64,000 bases of DNA from Setaria digitata (Eukaryota > Nematoda > Chromadorea > Rhabditida > Setariidae), in assembly GCA_003640385.1 (NCBI GenBank), contig RCAB01000204.1, forward strand, positions 1 to 64,000, written 5' to 3'. Position 1 is the first letter of the stretch; every line of letters starts with the position of its first letter. The position numbers and the translations under genes were made by a program. The notes below the pieces were generated by a model. The model was not told where the DNA came from. It ran no database searches and worked only from the letters and a program-made list of their open reading frames with translations. Positions 1 to 13,500 of this stretch are shown piece by piece.

Positions 1-1150
1 TTTTTTTTCATGCGATTTTCCTATCCGTATGCCTCATTCATTTCAATGCTCCAGCCATTTCTCAATTGTGTTCATAGCAGTCTTTCCTTGAGTGTTTTGT
101 TTTTAAATAAAATATGCAAACATTATAGAATTTATTGATTCAGTCCTTTACAAATTGGAATTTCTGTAAATATGAAATAAAATGAGTGAAATGTTTGTGA
201 TTTCTCCCAAGCACATTAGGTTGTTTACTTGAAACGGCGCTAACAGTGATAAGAAATAAATTGCAATGGATAAAATTAGGAAGAGTTTGCAAAGTTTTGA
301 TTAGTATGATATGTGAAATATCAAAAAAAAAATCAAACACATTATTTTCCATTTTGAATGATACAATCTTTTTTCGTATCTTTTCCACAAATTCATTTTG
401 ATAAAATACGCCAAATTAATTTGTCACTGTTCAATTTTTCCATATTATTTTATTTTTTATTGAATTCAAATCTGCTTAAATAGATAAATTGAGTTTTCTT
501 TTTTTCTGAAATTTCGGTTAAAATAATCTTAAATTTTGATTCATCTGGTTCAGTGCATATTGTTTGAAAAAAAAGGATTTTTTTTTTTGATAGAAATGAA
601 CAATGTTGTTTAATAGTACACTAATAGAAAGAAGAAAGCGTCGATGATATTCTTCGTTTTTTTTAGTTCCACATTTTTTCATCAATTTATTCCTCAATTA
701 CTTCTGCCAATCAATTCCCTCTTCCTTCTTTTTTTATCCTTCATTCTTGGCCATGTTGGCCGGCTCTTAATACAATTACAAGGTTAGCATGCTTTGATCA
801 CTTTGGTAAGAGCTTAATTATTAGGATTGGCTTTTTCCAATCGTTAGGTTATTCTACATTTTTACTAATAAATATTTTAATTCTAATAAACATGCGAAAG
901 ATATTCTGTAATGTTGAATTCGCAATTTCACTGGAAAATTAAATGCTGCTTTAATGAAAATTTGTAGCTATCGAACTTTTAATGCACTTAATAGAATAAT
1001 CCCAAAATTCAGCACACAACGAATTTTACTGTCAAAAAAAGTGTAATATTTGAACTTAGAATTAGTATTTTTCTCACAAAACTTAATTAGTTGCCTTTAA
1101 TCTTATTCTGCACTTTTTTTTTGAAAAAAAACCATAGTTTAAAGAATACT

Positions 1151-1183
<33 letters not shown>

Positions 1184-2048
1184 ACTGTTACATGATAAAC
1201 AACGTTGCCATTTTGAGTATTTTTGCAAAAATCATTTGCTGAAATGATTTTTTTTCAATTTTTTTTTCTGATCCATTTTCTCTTCTTTTGGTTCCTGATT
1301 TCGCAAAAAAATTCTTTTGATAAAATAGATTTTTCTTTATTACATTTCACTTGTTTACAATTAAATAATTCATTGAATTTGACTGCCAAACATCCGGGGA
1401 TATCCTTCTGAAAGTTTCATGTGTTAAATGATGATATATTCTTCAAGAAATCAATTTAAATTGTAAAGGATAGAGAAGGCAAAATTTCAAAATGATAAAC
1501 AGTATCAAACACTATTCTTTCCATAATATTTTAGATTAAAAATGAAACGAGTTATTTGATTACTTGTGGTATTGCAGCATATCATTTGGATACTTAGGCT
1601 TACAGATGATAAGCTGATAAATGATAAGCGTCAATTTAACACTGTGAATTTTTTGTTGTTTGAACGGATGATTGGTTGTCATTCGTGTCACACACTTCGT
1701 CATAATACATAATTTATTGGATTAAAGAGCTATTTAGAGAAAAAGTTGTGCCAATTGAGGGTATGTTTTTATGAAACTAAAATTTTTTTCCTTTTTCGAT
1801 TTCATTTTAAGGAACTTTTGCAGTCATCTTGAGTTATGTTGTTGCATTTGTTCTTTTTTATTGTTTTTTATTCTTGCTTCTTTTTTCTTTTTTTTTTCTC
1901 AACAAAAAAAGTCTTTTAAATTTTAATTTAAAAAGTGGAAGAAGTGTCTGATCACAGACCAAGTTAGAAGAAATGCTGTCAACGTATTGTGAGCCATTTA
2001 AAAAAAAAAAAAACTATTGGATTTAATAGAAAGCAATGCAAAGATTTG
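1..2048. other. Non-coding, AT-rich left edge
   Basis: I see no supported gene here. The stretch is AT-rich with many A and T runs, including 29 consecutive A at 1153-1181. Short open frames on both strands lack splice or start support. The last few hundred bases are presumably the promoter and 5' UTR of the plus-strand gene that starts at 2049. Confidence 0.6.
1153..1181. repeat. Poly(A) tract of 29 bases
   Basis: An uninterrupted homopolymer of A is seen directly. It lies outside any gene model and is prone to length error in assembly. Confidence 0.95.
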
Positions 2049-5000
2049 ATGGAATATATGATGGCAAAAACAGAGAATGAAGAAAAGATTAAAATCGAAA
2101 AAGTTGTGGAGAAAACACCTGAGTTAATAACAAATCGAGGTCGAGTTCGGTCTAAGGAAGATGAGGAAGCTTTGGATAGAAAAATTGCTGAAATACGAAG
2201 GAAGAATCAACTAATCGAACAAAGGAAAGAAGTTAGATTCAACAAAAAATTTTATACTTTCTTAAAAGTGATTTGTTTATTTTCTGATTTAACCAGAATG
2301 ATGAGAAATGTAAAAATCTTCGAGAAGTATTTCAAAAAGATTGCGTTTTATAATTCATTTCTTATTTTTCGATCATTTCTGCGAGGAAAAAAGGTTGAGA
2401 TCAATAAATCAACATGTTTGCTTTTTTTCTTCTTTCTTTGCACTAACTCTGTCCTTGTTACTAGCATAAAATCACCTCTTTCTGCTTAAGTTATTAACTA
2501 CCATTAATTGATGAAATTTTAGAAATTCCTATTAAACATCCAAAATTGTTTTACTTTTTTTTAATTTTATTCTAGCTTGTAGAAGAAGACCGTGCAAATT
2601 TTGTCAACGAATATGGGAAAGCAAGTTTTTATAGTGGATCAAGAGGACCAATCTGCCCAAATGTACATTTTTCATCAAATTAAAAAAAAAAGTGGCCAGT
2701 GTTACGTAAATAATAATGAGGTAGTGAAGAATGACAAAGAGAATAGAGAGAGATTAGGTGAATTTCTCCTGTCCACAGAACCTTCTTTATTTTCAATTCA
2801 TGCAGTCCTCTCAAAGTCCCAATAAGCCATTTCTGAGTGGCAACCATCTGGAGCTAATTTAATATGAAAATGGGTAATAGATTGGTTTAACTAAGCATTC
2901 CTACATCCTGAAGTGCAGATTCTGTTCTGTTCGAAGTGCAGATTTTGCTGCACAGAAATCTTTTGCTATCAAAAGATGCATTTCTCTAGACACAAAAAAT
3001 TATTTCGACACAACTTCACAGCGATTTACATTTTTTTGAAGGAAGGAAAGAGTGGAGCATTTTTTGCTTTTAGAAACGATTATCAAAACCCAAAAGGCCT
3101 GGCGAATGGGATCGAGAATGGGATGCCGGGAAAATAAGGTCTGGCCATTTCCTTTGAAATTATTGGCTTACTTTCTTCTGTTCTATTTGTGATAAGAGCC
3201 TTTGTTTCGTTTGAAGGAATGTTTTAACAAATTGCAAGATTTTATTTTTTCAATACAAGATTTGTAAAACTTTTTCTGCTATTTCATATAAAAAGCAAGA
3301 AAAGATGAAGTATTAGAATGCAGCACTTGGTTAGTTTTAAATTTTCTTGCTAAATTTTAAGCACTGATTTTAGATTGTAATTTTAATATAGGGAAAGAAA
3401 CAGAGTACATCATATTATTTGATTACTAATGTTAAAGTTATAAGTTTGCAATAGGAAATATGGTTTCTTCTTTTTTTAAATTAGCAATTTTAGTGTAGAA
3501 AACTGGAAAGAAAATGTGCCAGATATCGATAATAACAAAGGACCCAATGCACATTTTTTACGTGGTTTTAAAAATCGTGATGGAACTAATAGAAGAAACT
3601 TCAGCAACGCCACCGAATCCAAGAAAGTTGCCGCAATTAAGAAGAAACAAAAGTTGCAGTTGAACAAGTTCGCTGTAACTGAAATCAACAAAAAAGTTTC
3701 ATTATCAAATAAAAAAGTATGCCTTTTTGATTGCACAACTAACTTTAAAAATTCATTCATTTTTGTTAACAATGAATTGTTTTACTAATTGAAAAGGCAG
3801 CTCTTTCATATATTAGACGTGTTAAAACAAAATACTCAACCTAAGAAAAGAACCACACTTTGAAAGATTTAAAATTATTTTTATTTGAGGACAAAAACTT
3901 TATGGATCTTCCATCTTACCTTCTATATCCTTTTAGAAGGAATAGTTTCAGGTAAGAAGTCACAGCACCATTTCTAATTAGCTCAAATTGATTTTATGAG
4001 TGTATGTTGTTGAATTAACAAACAAGCAGCAGTGCAATTGGGAAAAAAAGTGAAATATTGTGCTAAAATCGAATTGTTTAAGCTCTTTGATGGCAAAAAT
4101 TCAAAAACTTCGAAGAAAGATTTCGGTAACGGAACCAGTGGTGATGGTACTCTCTTACGAAGCACTCATTTAATGAAACCGGTGAGTAGACTGAAACCGT
4201 TTCATGCATCGTCCAACGGAGAAACAAACAAGCAACCAATAGTAAGCAAGAAGCCATTTTCTGGATCATCCAGAAGACGGTATTCCAATCGACGGGCTGC
4301 TTCAAATACTGCAGTTTCGTTGCCAGCTGTGTCTATTCAACATTTGGATACAGTTAAAGTGAATGTTCCGATGCTTGGTCTAAAAAAGGTTTTAATTTTC
4401 AATTACTTCTTTTCTAAATAGATAACTTAGATAATATTCAAACGAGCAACTTCAGAATCGTGTACTTATTTTTATCTCTTGGTATTTAATAAAACTTCAA
4501 AAACTTTTAGTATTTCCAACCAAGAGAATAAGAAAATCAAATTTTGTTGTTATTTGAGAAATATTGATATTTCAGCAGTAGAATGTCCTGAAAATGGATC
4601 TCATCTATCTTTCAGTTTGAAAGCTCATATAATTCTAGCTTTAGTTTAACTCAAAACAATGAGAGGAAAGGTGAAATGAAAAAGTAGTTTAGACAATTGA
4701 ATTAGTCATTAAACATGCCCATTATGGACAAACGGAAGTATTATTGCATAAAGTTAGTTTGGAGGATGAAATGTTAGGCTTAAAGAGCTTGGGCTGGTTG
4801 ACTCTTTCTGGCTCTGTTGACTTTATGGCGCAATTGATGCAACTGTGCCGGGAGGTTGCGCAATTAGTGTCTTATGCGAATGTTGTGCAAAATGAGTGTC
4901 CAGAACCGACTTCTGGATAGAATATTTGCTTACTTTCGNCTTGACTCGGTTGACTCTTTCTGGCTCTGTTGACTTTATGGCGCAATTGATGCAACTGTGC

Positions 5001-5505
5001 CGGGAGGTTGCGCAATTAGTGTCTTATGCGAATGTTGTGCAAAATGAGTGTCCAGAACCGACTTCTGGATAGAATATTTGCTTACTTTCGAGCTCGAATT
5101 TTTACTGCTATTGTCTCGGTCTAGTCTTGCCCGGTGCTTCACTAAGCTTGCTGTGTCTCTACCCTTCCGTCGAAATGGCAAAAAGGAGTAATTTGATATC
5201 AAGCCACAGTATCCCATTACCAGTGGTTGCTAGTTGCTCTCTTTCCGAGTCTTCCTCTGTCACCCTTCTATAGCACATCCTGTATCCTTCCCTGTCTCTT
5301 ACTCGTCCCATTCTTTTCTTTCGTGAAAATCAGAGGTCGATTGTGATAAGGAATGTTTCAGGATGCTAAAGCTATCACTAAAAGTAATAATAACGTCAGC
5401 AGCGATGATAACAATCAGCAAAAGCTGTCAACAACAGCAGTCGTTTGCACGGTGACAGCCTCGTCAGCATCAGTACTTCCCGATGCGAAGGAATACGGTA
5501 GTTGA
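2049..5505 (+). CDS. CCDC9-like coiled-coil protein, five exons (one junction unresolved)
   Basis: Exons read as 2049-2231, 2576-2624, 3499-3716, about 4030-4388 and 5362-5505 (stop TGA). The N-terminus carries the block RVRSKEDEEALDRKIAEIRR followed by KNQLIEQRKE-LVEEDR. This matches the CCDC9 family pattern of K-E-x-x-x-L-D, a repeated RRKN unit, then EEDR at the start of a coiled coil. The rest is low-complexity, basic and Ser/Asn-rich, as in CCDC9. CCDC9 proteins are RNA-associated (exon-junction-complex related) in vertebrates; that role is only inferred here. Exons 1-3 join in phase. Exon 3 to exon 4 does not close, because exon 4 needs an upstream phase-1 donor, so a tiny exon or another donor is missing. 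The terminal exon could instead splice at 5497 (donor GTAGTT) to 6041-6108, giving a different C-terminus. Start options are ATG at 2049, 2058 or 2061. Confidence 0.6.
4796..5090. repeat. 143-bp direct duplication around a single N (assembly join)
   Basis: Bases 4796-4938 recur at 4948-5090, apparently identically, with a period of 152. Between the copies lie one N (4939) and a few bases. The duplicate is inside the last intron of the CCDC9-like gene. An unmerged overlap of two contigs is the simplest reading; a real tandem duplication is the alternative. Confidence 0.9.
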
Positions 5506-7029
5506 AAATTTCCGAAGATTTCATAAATGCTATTTTAAAAAGAATGCAGTCATAGAATCAATTCAGTTGAATTGAATTTTAATGGTTCACAAATCTTAAG
5601 CACAATTTTTCCAATCTGCACTTAATATTTAACTTATCTGAAGCTCATTTCGCAGTTTCTTTCATTTCATTTAGGAGATATTTATATAATTTCTTCAAGA
5701 AGAATGAAAATTAAAATTACTAAAAAAAGGCCTTCTCGAGATTCCTCATCGCCATTACTAATACATAATGCTTGAATAGGTGTTTACTGATTGATTCCTT
5801 GCTGACGTTACCAAATCAATTAAAATTTACCTATAAATAGTAAATAGTCAAGATATACATGTACGTTAGGTGGATTTTCTATCTTATGGTTATTACATGT
5901 TTCAACAAACTATTCGAAAGCTAATAAAGTCAAATTAAAGCACAAAGTTTTTGAAATCCTTAAAATTCCTTGAAAAAACAGTTAATGGATGAATTTTTGG
6001 GAGAATCAACAAAATGCTTGTTTCTTTATTGATTTATTAGAGAAAAACAGTCTCGGGAAAATGACGAAACAAGATTTGGATTTTCGGATAACCAAAAATA
6101 AAAATTAATTTGTACTTTCTAAATGATCAGTGTTCATCTTTTGCAATAATTGTCATTTTTAAATCCTTTAGTGGCAATCTTTTGAGTGCTTTACATTAAC
6201 ATTGTTAAGATAAAAGTTGGAAATCAAAATTTGTAGTTGTTTTTCAGTGAATATAACATTTAGTTATCGCAAAATGCGTGTGCGTTGTTCTGCTGACCTC
6301 AGAAGTGTACAGCAGATATGATCTGATGGTAGCTTAGTTGACATAAAGCTGATGGAGTGGTTTTATTTCCGTTCCAAATTCGGATCGGATAGTGGATTAA
6401 GCCATCCGTCACTTCTCAATAATTAGGTGGCTTACTTCCGGTAAAATGGCTAATGTCTTCTCTTGTTCTATAAATTGCTCTTCTGTTAGCTCAGCTGGCG
6501 CTCTTCCGTATCTTCCAGAAAACCTTTTTACATTTACTTTATCATATCCACATAGTCTGTTTGCTTTTCCCGACGGTTAAGGATTAAGAAACGTTTTTAC
6601 TTTCAAATTTTTAATTTCTAACGAAAGGTTTAAGTTCCAGGCACTTCTTCAAAAGTTCTGAATTACGAAATTTTAATCTACAAATGTCGTTTCTATTTTT
6701 AAATTAACTCTGAACACCTCATAATACTAAATCAATAATTATTGATAACCAATCCTTATCAAATACCATTTTTATTTTAACTTCGTACAATAAATTACTG
6801 TTGCTCATCAGTTTAAGTAATCAGTTATCATTATTATGTAATACGCTCTTCCCAAGGAACAAAAAATCAGTTCACCAAACCTCATTTGTCCTTCTAAAAT
6901 TTTTATTTTAAAGAAAATCTGACCCTTTCTATTGATTTTTTTTTAAATACTTAACTCATCAGTGAAGTAATGAATTACTCGTATATATATGTATAACTTT
7001 AATTCACCAAGCATTTTGTTTCAGAGAAG
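5506..7029. other. Intergenic, nothing firm
   Basis: No supported gene. A frame after an acceptor at 6040 (6041-6108, 21 codons) could be an alternative last exon of the preceding gene. Bases 6963-7000 carry the left copy of a short direct repeat. Confidence 0.5.
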
Positions 7030-7227
7030 ATGGAAAATGATTCGATTATGATGAAAGATGTCAAAAAATTGATAGACGAAATCCTATTACAAGTGAATTG
7101 AACAAGCGGATAATATTTCGTTAGAAATAATGTATGGCAAAGATTAAAATCCAGTTTATGTAACTTATTACCTGAAAGTTTATTGGCAATGAAGTAATGA
7201 ATTACTCGCATATATGTATGTATAACT
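6963..7227. repeat. Direct repeat of about 38 bp, two copies
   Basis: The motif TGAAGTAATGAATTACTCG followed by an AT-rich tail ending TATAACT occurs at 6963-7000 and at 7190-7227, with a few mismatches. The core GTAATGAATTAC is itself partly palindromic. The copies flank the first exon of the small gene at 7030. Confidence 0.8.
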
Positions 7228-7922
7228 GTTGCATAGAAATATACTATAATTTAACATTATCACTTTTTCAATTTTCAAATAAACTTTCCTAAACTTCAAA
7301 TATTTTCTATAAATTAGTAATAAATGCCAGTGAATATGGTATTGGTAATATGGTAAAGACATGGTCATTCTCTCCACTCTCAAGAAACTAAAAAGAATTC
7401 ATGGAAAGTAAAGAACTGATATTTCTCTGACGCAATTTTCATCATACGGAAATTGCAGAATGTATATCATGAAGTTTTCAATGATCATTTAATTGTTTTA
7501 AATTTAACAACAAAGTCTACCCCATCTCAATGTTATTTTATTATCAAGCGGTAAATAAAAGGATTCAAGAAAAAAATTCTAACTTGCTTAAAATTTAAAC
7601 TCATCATTAGGACTTAGGCTTGACTGAATGACTTAGTAGTGGTTCTGAATTCATATATCTTACATGAGTGAAATCAAAATATGAGTAATTCCTAGTTGGA
7701 AGCCAAGATTCTGACAACTATCGTCATAATTTGCCTTTTTCAGTTATGAAAAACTTTTGAATTCATATATGACCCTTATTGCTATATTATCACCTTCTCA
7801 TAGTTCCTTTTCACATCAGAGGAAGATTGGAAAAGGTTACAGCTCATAATCGATCTTCTAAGAAGCATTTCATTGGATTTACCACTGGAACACAGACACT
7901 GAAAAATTTTCAGTTTCCATAA
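7030..7922 (+). CDS. Small three-exon protein, 85 aa, family unrecognised
   Basis: Exons are 7030-7092 (ATG, 21 codons, exit phase 0), 7459-7550 (acceptor ATTGCAG, exit phase 2 at CG|GTAAAT) and 7820-7922 (acceptor CACATCAG, stop TAA). All phases close and the total is 258 nt including the stop. The ATG sits five bases after TGTTTCAG, as expected for cis- or spliced-leader trans-splicing. The protein starts MENDSIMMKDVKKLIDEILL and ends GTQTLKNFQFP. It has no signal peptide or membrane segment and shows one Cys. I recognise no domain. The third exon is also open in a second frame that contains TSEEDWKRLQLII, so an alternative splice form is possible. Confidence 0.45.
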
Positions 7923-10029
7923 CTGTGCGTAGTGTTTCGCTTTTCATTTTTTTTTTTTACATTTCAGACAAAAGGAGACGAAAAAATAAAGAAAACTTTT
8001 CAAAATTTAAGAATAACTTCTGATATCTTTCAGTACTGAAATTTTATAATGAAAATGCAACATCTATTCATCCGAACCAAAAATTTTCTTTTTCAAAAAA
8101 AGATTTAAAAAAAAGAAAAGCGTTGAAGAAAACTAAGCAGGCAGACAGGAAAAATAAGACACTACTGGAATAAGATTTCCAAGAGACGGTCGAAAAATTC
8201 TGGTATTTAAAAGGCATTTATACTGTTATTAGAGCTAAAAACTCCTGCAGAAACCAGAAACCACTTATACTTACTAAAAATTGTCAAATTCCAATATTGA
8301 CTTTTTGAAAGAAATTTTTTTCAGAATAATTTTTAATTTCAATTTTTTTGCTTATTATTTTTTCTCATTTAATTACAGATGTATGTGATATTACCTATTT
8401 ATAGTGAAAAGATAAAAAAAATAAACAGCCGCAAGCAGAAGATAAAACGTGAAAGGTGACATGGAAGGAAAAAATGTTTTGGAAATTTATGAATTTTTTC
8501 TTTAAATTTCAAAAATCTTGCAATAATAATTTCAAAACAATATAAGTTATTAAAAAGCAATCTAATTTATGATAAATAAAATGATGCGAATGAGTCGGAA
8601 ATCTTTACTTTTCAGATCTCTTAAAATTAGGCATAAATTTCTCATTCAAACGTTTGTCCACTTTCAAGTCCAACGTCCATCAGGCATGACTTATATGAAG
8701 TGATTCTATTATCAGTGATTTAATTGTTATCATTACTGTTATTAGTGAATGATTTAAAGATGGCATAAATGATACCAAGGCAAAGAGCAACATTGTGGGG
8801 TACATTAGAGAGCCTGTCGAGGGACTGTTGAATGATTGACAAGGTGTTAAGCGATGATATGACAGACTTGTGCCAGAAGATCAGTTCGAAAACTCATTGA
8901 AATGCTTCGATCTAGACACCAGCCTGGAGATGATGCATTGCATTGCATCAGACCGCAGTCCAGTCACGAGTTTTGGTATATCACCAACATTATCATCAAC
9001 ATTCATTACTCCTATCAACACCGCCACTGATATTATTACTACCATTGCTACCGCGTTATCATTCTTATCAACGTTATTATCAATCTATTGCTAATAAAAG
9101 TATCTGTTAATAATTCGCCTCATTTCTTGTTTCACTTATTTCTCTAAATATAACTTCTAAATAAAACAAAATTTCATGAGTTAATTTCAATTTTTTTACC
9201 TATTAATCAGTTTTTTAGTAATTTTTTTTATTTTTTATTCCATTATTTGATTCTAGTGATAGTGAAGGACGAAGAAATAAAATGTACCGCCCTTCTATTA
9301 CTTTAATTAACAAACGAAATGTAGAATAAAATTGTGCTTGTTTTCTATTATTTTTATAAATTTGCTTAATTAGTCGTTTCTTATCACAGTGTATAAATGA
9401 TTAGTTTTCAAAGTTACAATTCTTTCCAACTGTAGTTATTTTTGGTAAATTTATTCCTTTACACCTTTTCTTCGCAATGCAAGAAGAACTTAGGCTCAAT
9501 AATGTTCAGTCATAATTTACTTATCGCTAAAAAAAGTTAGAGCTAATATTCAGTAGAAGTTGTTTTTTCTGACTTCTCGAAGAAATGTTTCAAAATTGCA
9601 TAACAATGACAGAACTGATTTCAAGTATCTAATAATTAAGTGTTCTTAAGCGATTGAGTCATATCACTATTAATTATTGCTGTTTGCATTGCTTTCAATT
9701 TGTCTAATTACTAGATTTATCATCACACCTTTTATAAGTATCTCAATTTCTTATCTTAATTTCTACTGGACATAAACATATCAATTACTTTCGTTTGTGA
9801 ATCACCAAATTTCAATCAATTAGACAGAAAGTTAGCATTTCCTAACAACAATAACTGCTACTATGTACTGTCCATATATCTTTCTGTACTTCATGTAGTG
9901 CCACATAAATTACGATATTATTTTGGCCTATTTCATTTCAGTCATTTTTCAACTACAAAAATGCCAATGAATAGACGACACGGTCTCGTTAGGAATGGTG
10001 ACAACTGATAAAAAGTTAAGCACATTTGG
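7923..10029. other. Intergenic; one GC-richer open block near 8780-9094
   Basis: Mostly AT-rich and without supported genes. Around 8780-9094 composition rises and open frames exist on both strands. On plus, 8870-9094 reads through EDQFENSLKCFDLDTSLEMM into a Thr/Ile-rich simple-sequence tail. No start or splice context settles it. It may be an unmodelled exon or a conserved element upstream of the SIX gene. Confidence 0.4.
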
Positions 10030-10380
10030 TTTGTGGTTGTTGGTTGGATGATGGTGAAGACTAGAAACACCTCCTTTCCGCCTAAGCTAGAACATTCTCG
10101 GCCCTCCCAATGGGACGTCCTAGAGTGAGCGACAGTAGTTGTTGAAGCTTTGAAAGAAGGGGTGGAGGGTGACGAGGACGCAAGTTTGCTTTTTCAACCA
10201 AAACGCACCGCTTTGCTTCTCCCATTTCACAATATCGTCATTATACTATTATCATCATCATCATCTGCTATCTATCGCTATCATTATCATCGCCATTGTC
10301 AACTATCATCGTCTGCCCGACAGTTTCAGCGCCACCAACAAACTATCGCGATCCTCCGCGGGGATAATTAATATATTCAT
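10030..10380 (+). promoter_or_regulatory. Probable promoter / 5' UTR region of the SIX gene
   Basis: This is a locally GC-rich island in AT-rich surroundings, about 170-520 bp upstream of the SIX start codon. It holds short repeats of ATC, a CCGCGG site and a TAATTA homeodomain-type core near 10365. Promoter function is inferred from position and composition only. Confidence 0.35.
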
Positions 10381-10548
10381 TTAATTTCATGTCCTCAGTT
10401 TCGGTATATATTAATCTAAATTACTTCGCATTTTTAATTTAATTCATTACTAAAAAGAAGAGAAAAGGAAGGAGAAACAAGGAAATAATTACAAATATTT
10501 GGTTCTCATACCAACGAATACAATAATATATGCACAGATAAAGGTGTC

Positions 10549-13500
10549 ATGGAACAACAATACCAATTACCTATTCAGCCGTAAGTTTTTACGGTAAATT
10601 CTACATAAATTGGAGGTGAAAAAGATATGTCACCTTTGAATTGTTTACATTCATTGGCTTTCATCGGTATCTGATACACTCATATGAAGCACACAACACT
10701 CACACCGATCTATTACCATCAGCTCATCATTACATGTAATTCAGTACTCTTTTACATATCCACCGTAAGATCTAACTTAATTTTGTTTTACTACCACGTT
10801 GAAACATCAGTCTGCTGCCATACAGATCAAAGAAAAAGTTAAGGTCAGTTTTACAGTAGCGTAAAAATATTCTTCATTAACATACGACAAAGACAAACTG
10901 ATACAATGACCGAAATTTTATCCCTTGCCAATGAACTACTTCCTATAAAAGTATCCGATTTACTTTGCTGTGCAGTAGCACAAGATGGTCTTCAATTTCA
11001 ATATACATGTCTGTGTTATCTATTTCTAACATATATTATGTAAATCATTTTTAATGTTTGCAACTTAAACCAATCCAATCACTAATAATTCAATCTGTCC
11101 GCCCCATTTCATTATTACTTTTGTGAATTTCAGTGAAAGTACATTTGACAGCGATCAGGTTGCTTGTGTTTGCGAAGTGCTTCACCAATCAGGTGACATC
11201 GATCGTCTGGTATGTTCTATATTTTATGTTCTGTATGTTCGAACGGTTAATCTCATCTCTTATTGCAGTCGCTTACTTCAGATATTACTGTTATCATTTG
11301 TTATCATCATCCATGGATGAGCTGTTCCAATTACGAATAAATTAGTGCTCACCATATCATTTATACATCTAGTGCAACCTTTTTTAGCAAATATTCCATC
11401 AATTTAATAGGTCATTATTTTAAACAGAATTTTTTTTTTTTTAAAGCCAATTAACAGAATTATTATAATTGTTGAAGAAAATCGGCAACAAAAATTATTT
11501 CTAAAACAATCAGTCTGTACAGCAATAAAATTTTAAAAATCCGTTTCGTTTTCTTTCATCTACTTGATAAATTTATTTTTGAATAAAATATCATTCACTC
11601 AGCAAAAATATTCTTTTCTAACTTTTGTCATTTTATATTGCCAGCTAATTAATGCTTGTTATGGCTGATAGTATTTTGCTATCATTACATTTTTCTTTCC
11701 ACTGAATCATTAAAAAATTCATTCGTAAATTTTTTCTGAAAGCGCCTAAAAAGTTTTTTTAATTACCCCAAAAATGATTTTATCTGATTGAATTTCCAGT
11801 CACCATATTGTACTTCATATATTATTTAACTTCAGAAAATAGTGTTTCTTAATCGACCCATCAAGTTGCAATGTATTTAACCCAAGCAACGTAATGGGCT
11901 AACATCATCTATATGTGTAATTGAATATATTTGTTTAAATGGCATTTAATAATTTTAAGGCCGAATTTATTTGGGCTATACCAAATCGAGAAGACTTACG
12001 ACATAATGAGAGTGTTCTCAAGGCTCAAGCATTTATTTGTTTTCATCGACAAAATTTCAAAGAACTTTATCGAATTCTTGAAACTAATCAGTTTTCACCC
12101 GAAAACCATGCAGAATTACAAGACTTATGGCTCAAGGCACATTACAGTGAAGTAATAATACTTTGCAATTTCAATTTCAATCACTGTAATCAATTTAAGT
12201 GCCTTATATTTTTTATGTGTTAACCCCAAAAATTTTAACTGTTATTTTTTTTAGGTACAAGACAGCATTGTCAGGAAACCAATAATTTACTAAATATGTA
12301 AATATAACTTATGATTTGTATTCAGGCTGAGAAAATACGAGGTAGAGAATTAGGTGCTGTCGGAAAATATCGCATAAGAAGGAAATTCCCGTTACCGCGA
12401 ACAATTTGGGATGGCGAGGAAACAAGTTACTGCTTCAGAGTAAGCAGCTTCTTAGCTTACTCACACAAACTTCTTTTCCGGTTTTCAGTGCAATTGTTGT
12501 ATATCTACATAGTTTACGTTAATCTCTATTTTGCGCTTTTTCATATCTTTTTTATGATAGTATACGTTATTTCTTTGTTTGCCTTTAAATACTAACCATG
12601 TCTGAATTAGAAAAGCAAAATATATCTAGTGTCAAGCCATAGATTCAGATTATACCGTCTCATGACTTGTTATGATTCCCAAGACGTCTGTGCGACTGGA
12701 AAGCAAGATCAAGAATTTTGATTACTTGTAAAATAGTGTGACTAGTAATACTTCTACTATATATTTTATGCTTTAAAGAAAATTAAAATTATTTTTTTTT
12801 TCGGAATATTAGAAGAAATTATTGCAATCTATTATAGGAGAAGTCAAGGTACACATTGAAAAACTGGTATGCTAAGAATCCTTACCCATCACCAAAAGAA
12901 AAAAAAGAATTAGCAGAGGAAACGCATCTTACAGTAACGCAGGTATCGAATTGGTTCAAAAATAGAAGACAACGAGATCGCGCTGCTGAAAGTAAGGAAA
13001 GGTAGGAGCTTTTTTGTCGAGATAAGGAATTCTTTTTTTTGTATATCCGAAATAAGATGAGCAAAAAAAGCTAAATATCTTAACGATAGATCTACATACT
13101 TGCAAGTACTGCTGGTATGCAGTATATATCCACGTACGTGATATGATATTCATGGTTACATCTCTAAGTACCGTATACTATTTCAATGGTTGAAATGATG
13201 AAAAAGTTCACAGTAGTCGAAAGCAGTGTCAAATTTCTTTTACTTTCATTTCGTGTATTCTGAAACATAATAGCTGCTGACTTATCTGTGAAAATCAAAT
13301 ATTTCCCAATTTTTGCAGATTTCAAAAAACAACTGGAGACTTTCGAAAGCTTTTATTTCTTTTTGTTTCCTAAAACAAGAAAATTTCATCTTTTTTCGTC
13401 TACTCATAATTTATATTTTGAAATGACGATTTAAGACAGAATCCTTGAACTTCATAGTAATACTAGATATCCTCTGTGATTGGGAAGTTCAATTTCACAT

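Noticed and set aside
6480..6520. TTAGCTCAGCTGGCG, resembling a tRNA D-arm
   Set aside because: No T-arm, acceptor stem or anticodon loop could be folded around it, so not a tRNA.
10906..11043. ATG frame considered as first exon of the SIX gene
   Set aside because: None of its donors has the phase-2 exit needed to join exon 11134-11209; the 10549-10580 exon does.
12882..13153. Minus-strand frames over the homeobox exon
   Set aside because: Antisense shadows of the homeodomain-coding exon.
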